From Rhodospirillales bacterium (GTDB taxonomy: Bacteria; Pseudomonadota; Alphaproteobacteria; Micavibrionales; Micavibrionaceae): a DNA stretch of 64,000 bases. This document shows, in pieces, positions 60,742 to 64,000 of the stretch (its first letter is position 1; every line of letters begins with the position of its first letter). Made by a program: the position numbers and the translations under genes. Location: assembly GCA_020638155.1 (NCBI GenBank), contig JACKJB010000005.1, forward strand, positions 115,228 through 179,227, written 5' to 3'. The notes beneath the pieces are model-generated. The model saw nothing but the letters and a program-made list of their open reading frames with translations. It searched no databases and had not been told where the DNA came from.

Positions 60742-62382
60742 TCAGGCCGCGCGGTCTAGAATGACGGTGAAGCAGGCGCCGGTGATTTTGCCGCCTTCTT
60801 TGATATTTTCAGCGTAAATTTCGCCGCCATGGGATGTGATGATCTGTTTGGCGATCGACAGGCCGAGGCCGGAATGACTGCCATAGGCTTCTGCTTTGGG
60901 GCGCTCTGAATAAAAGCGCTCGAAAATATCTTCGAGCTTGTTTTCGGGGATGCCGGGCCCCTGGTCTTCGACTTCGATGACGATCTGTTTTTTGCCGGGC
61001 AGGATGCGGATGGCGACGATTCCATCCGGCGGGGAGAAAGACAGGGCGTTGCCGATCAGGTTTTCGAAGACCTGGGCCAGGCGGCCTTCATTGCCGCGTA
61101 CGGTGATGATTTTGCCGCGCGGGATATCGAGCTGGATCGGGCTGCTGCCTTTATCCTTGCCGCTGCTGCGCTCCAGCGGGTTCTTATGCGCATCGACAAG
61201 ATTCTGCAGCAGGTTCGGAATATCGACGAGACTGATTTCATCGCGGGAAAGCTCGGCATCGAGCCGCGAGGCGTTGGAGATATCGCTGATTAAGCGGTCA
61301 AGGCGCTGCACGTCATGCTGGATGATTTCCATCAGCCGGTCGCGGTCTTTTTTATCTTTGACCTTGGCGGCAGTTTCAACGGCGCTGCGCAGGGAAGTCA
61401 GCGGGTTTTTAATCTCATGCGCGACATCGGCGGCAAAGCGTTCGATCGTATCCATCCGGTCCCACAGGGCCTGCGTCATGTGGCGCAGGGCCATGGACAG
61501 CTCGCCGATTTCATCGCGGCGGTGGCTGAGATCCGGGATGGTTACGCCCCTGTCCTTGCTCTGGCGTACTTTTTCAGCGGCTACGGCGAGCTTTTTGAGC
61601 GGCCTGCCGATGATCCCGGCAAGGTAGATCGACAGGAAGATGGTGATACTCAGCGCGGCTAGCGTGGCGGTCAGTACATCAAAACGCACCCGATCCATCC
61701 CGGTTTCAATATCGCCGCCGTTATTGGTCAGCAGGATCACACCGACCACACGGCTGTTTTTCACAAGCGGCGCAGCGGCGGTCAGGATGACCCGGTTTGA
61801 CCCGCCGCGCCACGCCGTGGCACTGACCATACCGCCGAGGGCTTTTTTCACATCCGGGTAGGTTTCCGGTTTATCTTCCTCGCTGTCCGGGAAAGGCGGC
61901 AGGACGGTTTTGGTCGGCAGCAGTTCCAACATTTCCGTGCCCAGATAGGCGATGATCGCGGAAATGCCGAAATCATCGCGCGGGGCTTCGAGCGGGGCAA
62001 TCTGGATCACGCCGCCCGGCCCGGTTAATTTGCGCGAGTCGCCGATCAGCCGACCCTGGCTGTCGAACAGGCGGATGTGGTTGTCGCTGCGTTTTTCACT
62101 GAGCTTGCGGATGGTGCGGCGGGCCTGGTCGGGGATCAGGGCGCTGCGGTCTTCCGGGCCTTCGATAGCGATGGCAAAATTCTGTGCGCGTTCCTGCAGC
62201 GTTTTCAGGTTTTCGTTAATCAGGTTTTCCTGGTACCGGCCGAGGGAGAGCAGCCCGACCACCAGCACCAGCAGCGGCAGGACGTTGACCGAGAGAATAC
62301 GCAGCGTCAGCCCGCCTTTACTGCTGCGCGGCGGGGCGTCTTTGCGGTCGTTATTCTTCTTTGTATTTGTATCCGACACCAT
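60742..62382 (-). CDS. chvG: sensor histidine kinase ChvG
   Basis: The protein is 546 residues from ATG 62382; the frame extends to 62490 within chvI, giving a 32-base overlap if 62382 is used. A basic N-terminus is followed by the first membrane helix (ILSVNVLPLLVLVVGLLSL), a periplasmic stimulus-sensing domain of about 200 residues, and a second helix (LTATLAALSITIFLSIYLAG). HAMP, HisKA FAADVAHEIKNPLTSLRSAVETA, N box NLIGNALSFSPPDG, DQGPGIPENKLEDIFERF and SGLGLSIAKQII follow. ChvG senses acid or envelope stress and phosphorylates ChvI. ExsG or a generic EnvZ-like kinase is unlikely given the neighbouring ChvI-type regulator. Confidence 0.92.
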   Translation of the reverse strand: MVSDTNTKKNNDRKDAPPRSSKGGLTLRILSVNVLPLLVLVVGLLSLGRYQENLINENLKTLQERAQNFAIAIEGPEDRSALIPDQARRTIRKLSEKRSDNHIRLFDSQGRLIGDSRKLTGPGGVIQIAPLEAPRDDFGISAIIAYLGTEMLELLPTKTVLPPFPDSEEDKPETYPDVKKALGGMVSATAWRGGSNRVILTAAAPLVKNSRVVGVILLTNNGGDIETGMDRVRFDVLTATLAALSITIFLSIYLAGIIGRPLKKLAVAAEKVRQSKDRGVTIPDLSHRRDEIGELSMALRHMTQALWDRMDTIERFAADVAHEIKNPLTSLRSAVETAAKVKDKKDRDRLMEIIQHDVQRLDRLISDISNASRLDAELSRDEISLVDIPNLLQNLVDAHKNPLERSSGKDKGSSPIQLDIPRGKIITVRGNEGRLAQVFENLIGNALSFSPPDGIVAIRILPGKKQIVIEVEDQGPGIPENKLEDIFERFYSERPKAEAYGSHSGLGLSIAKQIITSHGGEIYAENIKEGGKITGACFTVILDRAA

Positions 62383-63052
62383 AGAGCGTTTCGATCTGGG
62401 CGAAGTCCGGGTCGATTTGTCTGAATTTCTTGCGGACTCGTTTGATATGGGAATCGATGGTTCGATCATCGACATAGATATTCTCACCATAAGCCATATC
62501 GATCAACTGGTCACGGTTTTTGACGATGCCGGGGCGCTGGGCCAGCGATTTGAGCAGCAGGTATTCGGTCACGGTCAGGTTTACCGGCGTCCCTTTCCAG
62601 CTGCAGATATGGCGGGCATCGTCCAGGGTCAGGCTGCCGCGGGTGATTTTGTCACTATCGTTATTTTTCTCATCGATTTTTTTGCGCAGTTCTTCCCGCC
62701 GCAACAGGGCCCGGATGCGTTCGATCAGCAGGCGCTGTGAAAACGGCTTGGTGATGTAATCGTCCGCGCCCATGCGCAGGCCCAGAACTTCGTCGATTTC
62801 ATCATCTTTGGAGGTCAGGAAAATCACCGGCAGGGCCGAGGTCTCACGGATCTTGCCGAGCACTTCCATCCCGTCCATCCGCGGCATTTTAATATCGAGC
62901 ACGGCTAGATCGGGCGGGTTATCGGTAATGCCTTTGTAGCCTTCTTCCCCGTCATTATAGGTTTTAACATCGAATCCTTCGGCTTCGAGCGCCATGGAAA
63001 CGGAGGTCAGGATATTGCGGTCATCATCAACAAGGGCGATTTTCTGGGGCAT
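62351..63052 (-). CDS. chvI: response regulator ChvI (OmpR family)
   Basis: The protein is 233 residues. Receiver: IALVDDDRNILTSV, phosphoacceptor Asp53 in DLAVLDIKMPRMDGMEVL, Thr in PVIFLTSKDDEIDEVLGLRMGADDYITKPFSQRLLIERIRALLRR. The winged-helix DNA-binding domain follows from about 135: WKGTPVNLTVTEYLLLKSLAQRPGIVKNRDQLIDMAYGENIYVDDRTIDSHIKRVRKKFR, with the NIYVDDRTIDSHIKRVRKKFR block typical of ChvI. Its stop overlaps the chvG start. An inverted repeat upstream may be an autoregulatory site. Confidence 0.95.
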   Translation of the reverse strand: MPQKIALVDDDRNILTSVSMALEAEGFDVKTYNDGEEGYKGITDNPPDLAVLDIKMPRMDGMEVLGKIRETSALPVIFLTSKDDEIDEVLGLRMGADDYITKPFSQRLLIERIRALLRREELRKKIDEKNNDSDKITRGSLTLDDARHICSWKGTPVNLTVTEYLLLKSLAQRPGIVKNRDQLIDMAYGENIYVDDRTIDSHIKRVRKKFRQIDPDFAQIETLYGVGYKYKEE

Positions 63053-63088
63053 GGCTGTGTCATCTTTGCGGGTTCAGGGTTAGTGATG

Positions 63089-63116
63089 TTGCCTTATTAA
63101 TATCCAAACAAGGCAA
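63089..63116 (-). promoter_or_regulatory. inverted repeat upstream of chvI, possible operator
   Basis: TTGCCTT (63089-63095) and AAGGCAA (63110-63116) are perfect arms 14 bases apart, 37-64 bases upstream of the chvI start codon. Its binding protein is unknown; autoregulation by ChvI is a possibility. Confidence 0.4.
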
Positions 63117-63228
63117 ATATAAGGACAAAAAAAGGATTTTACAGGAAGAAGCCGCCTGTATTTAGACATTTTTTAGATTTTCCCGGCAAGATAGGGAGGA
63201 TGAATTTTATAAAGGGAGTCCTGTGACC

Positions 63229-63582
63229 ATGGAAAGCGCCTATAAAAATTCGGATAAACGCAAGCAGCTGATGTCTGATTTCGAAGCCGTGCGGCAATGG
63301 GCGGCAGCGGCAGATCCGGATAAATTCGCGCATAGCGATCTTGCGCGCATATCTGATGACGCCGAAGCCCTTGCGGGGCTGTGCAACAATCCGGACCCGG
63401 CGCGGGCGATGCGTTATGCCGCGAACCTGGTGATGGGGATGGACCGGATGATCGATTTACAACAATCCTTAAAGACGCTTCCTGAGCATGATGCAGACCG
63501 CAAGAATGAACGGCTGCGTACGGCATTGCGGCGGATCGAAGGGGTCCGCAATAACGATGTCTGGCATATCCAGCTGACGTAA
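63229..63582 (+). CDS. unknown small helical protein
   Basis: The protein is 117 residues from ATG 63229; a GTG six bases earlier is possible, but GGGAG is better spaced for the ATG. It is helical and charged: KRKQLMSDFEAVRQWAAAADPDKF, ISDDAEALAGLCNN, RAMRYAANLVMGMDRMIDLQQSLKTL, then RLRTALRRIEGVRNNDVWHIQL. No family is recognised. It is divergent from chvI and ends one base before the convergent last gene. Confidence 0.65.
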   Translation: MESAYKNSDKRKQLMSDFEAVRQWAAAADPDKFAHSDLARISDDAEALAGLCNNPDPARAMRYAANLVMGMDRMIDLQQSLKTLPEHDADRKNERLRTALRRIEGVRNNDVWHIQLT

Positions 63583-63583
63583 A

Positions 63584-64000
63584 TTACCTATGTGGTGTTT
63601 GAACGGCGATGGCTGCTTTGAGCGTTCGGGCGTAGGCGCCCGCCTGTTCTGCGTTCTGCTGTGAGGCGATAATCCAGTATTCGTTTGCGTTGCTTGCCGG
63701 ATCGTCAATGACAAAATAGGTCATATTATGTCGGTCCAGGATCGATTTTAAACGCTCGCGTTCGGCACAGTCTTTTTGTTCCGCCGGGCACAAATAAAAG
63801 TTACCGACAAAAAAGCCGTCATCCGCTGTCAGGCGGTCCAGCCGCCTGGCCAGTTTGTTATTGACCATGAAATGCAACGCATAAATCGATACGGCTACCG
63901 TGCTTTTATCGTCAGGCTTATCGGCAAACTGGAGGTCACTCCAGTCTGATGCCCTGAGATTCATCCGATGCAGGGCATGAACGTGGCTGGGGTCTTTATC
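63584..64000 (-). CDS. unknown protein, 5' end outside the window
   Basis: The frame is open from the stop at 63584 to the right edge, about 138 codons. The ATG at 63964 is the first inside the window, but codons upstream (PSHVHALHR) continue without a stop, so the true start may lie beyond. Visible parts are STVAVSIYALHFMVNNKLARRLDRL, DGFFVGNFYLCPAEQKDCAERERLKSILDRHNMTYFVIDDP and EYWIIASQQNAEQAGAYARTLKAAI. Two cysteines flank PAEQKD. No family is recognised. Confidence 0.65.
   Translation of the reverse strand, partial: DKDPSHVHALHRMNLRASDWSDLQFADKPDDKSTVAVSIYALHFMVNNKLARRLDRLTADDGFFVGNFYLCPAEQKDCAERERLKSILDRHNMTYFVIDDPASNANEYWIIASQQNAEQAGAYARTLKAAIAVQTPHR

Overview
This window reads as a chromosomal segment of an alphaproteobacterium of moderate GC content. 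The strongest lineage evidence is the set of cell-cycle and envelope regulators: a DivL-type kinase with Tyr instead of His at the phosphoacceptor site, a ChvG/ChvI pair, the conserved block tsaE - nucleotidyltransferase - addB - addA - trxA beside divL and ahcY, and infC with a non-ATG start. The exact order or genus cannot be fixed from sequence reading alone; a Micavibrio-like or Rhodospirillales-like genome would fit.

Layout. 1-2.5 kb: tRNA-Ser(GGA), a RhuM-family gene directly behind it and a frameshifted Sel1-repeat gene form a small accessory islet. 2.5-6.1 kb: an MlaC-like periplasmic protein, an ArsC/YfgD-type reductase, a membrane-anchored AsmA-like protein and a MATE transporter. 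6.3-8.6 kb: an RTX/DUF4114 protein with its own strong terminator. 8.7-12.4 kb: RsmC-like methyltransferase, HAD hydrolase, and two divergent AAA+ ATPases (a stand-alone ClpA/B D1-like one and a MoxR). 12.4-18 kb: the serine pathway genes serB, serC and serA, with two unrelated genes between serC and serA. 18-19.1 kb: a CheY-like receiver and a helical partner.

19.05-20.46 kb has no credible protein gene. About 800 bases of it fold, on the minus strand, into many perfect hairpins, with two UUCG tetraloops and a 9-bp closing helix next to a U-run. I interpret it as a large unidentified structured RNA. Next to it lie a perfect inverted repeat, a consensus DnaA box and a dense cluster of GANTC (CcrM) sites.

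20.5-39.1 kb: a succinate-semialdehyde dehydrogenase, then an adhesion/secretion region. It holds a 2984-residue RTX adhesin with four ~250-residue repeats, two VWA domains, a DUF4114 domain and LapG-like PAAG sites; a SqrR/BigR-like ArsR regulator with a perfect CRP/FNR-type site at its promoter; two coupled unknown genes; and a type I secretion system (TolC, ABC, HlyD) with a GNAT gene inside. The adhesin promoter carries a perfect CtrA box (TTAA-N7-TTAA), which could link adhesin production to the DivL-CckA-CtrA cell-cycle pathway.

39.1-64 kb: a dispersed palindromic repeat, thrS, infC, a PuuB-like oxidase, then a mostly minus-strand stretch running from trxA through addAB, tsaE, divL, an HD phosphohydrolase, a GDPD, ahcY, rapZ (with Met in place of the P-loop Lys) and chvG/chvI, with several small unknown genes between them. 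The last gene runs off the right edge.
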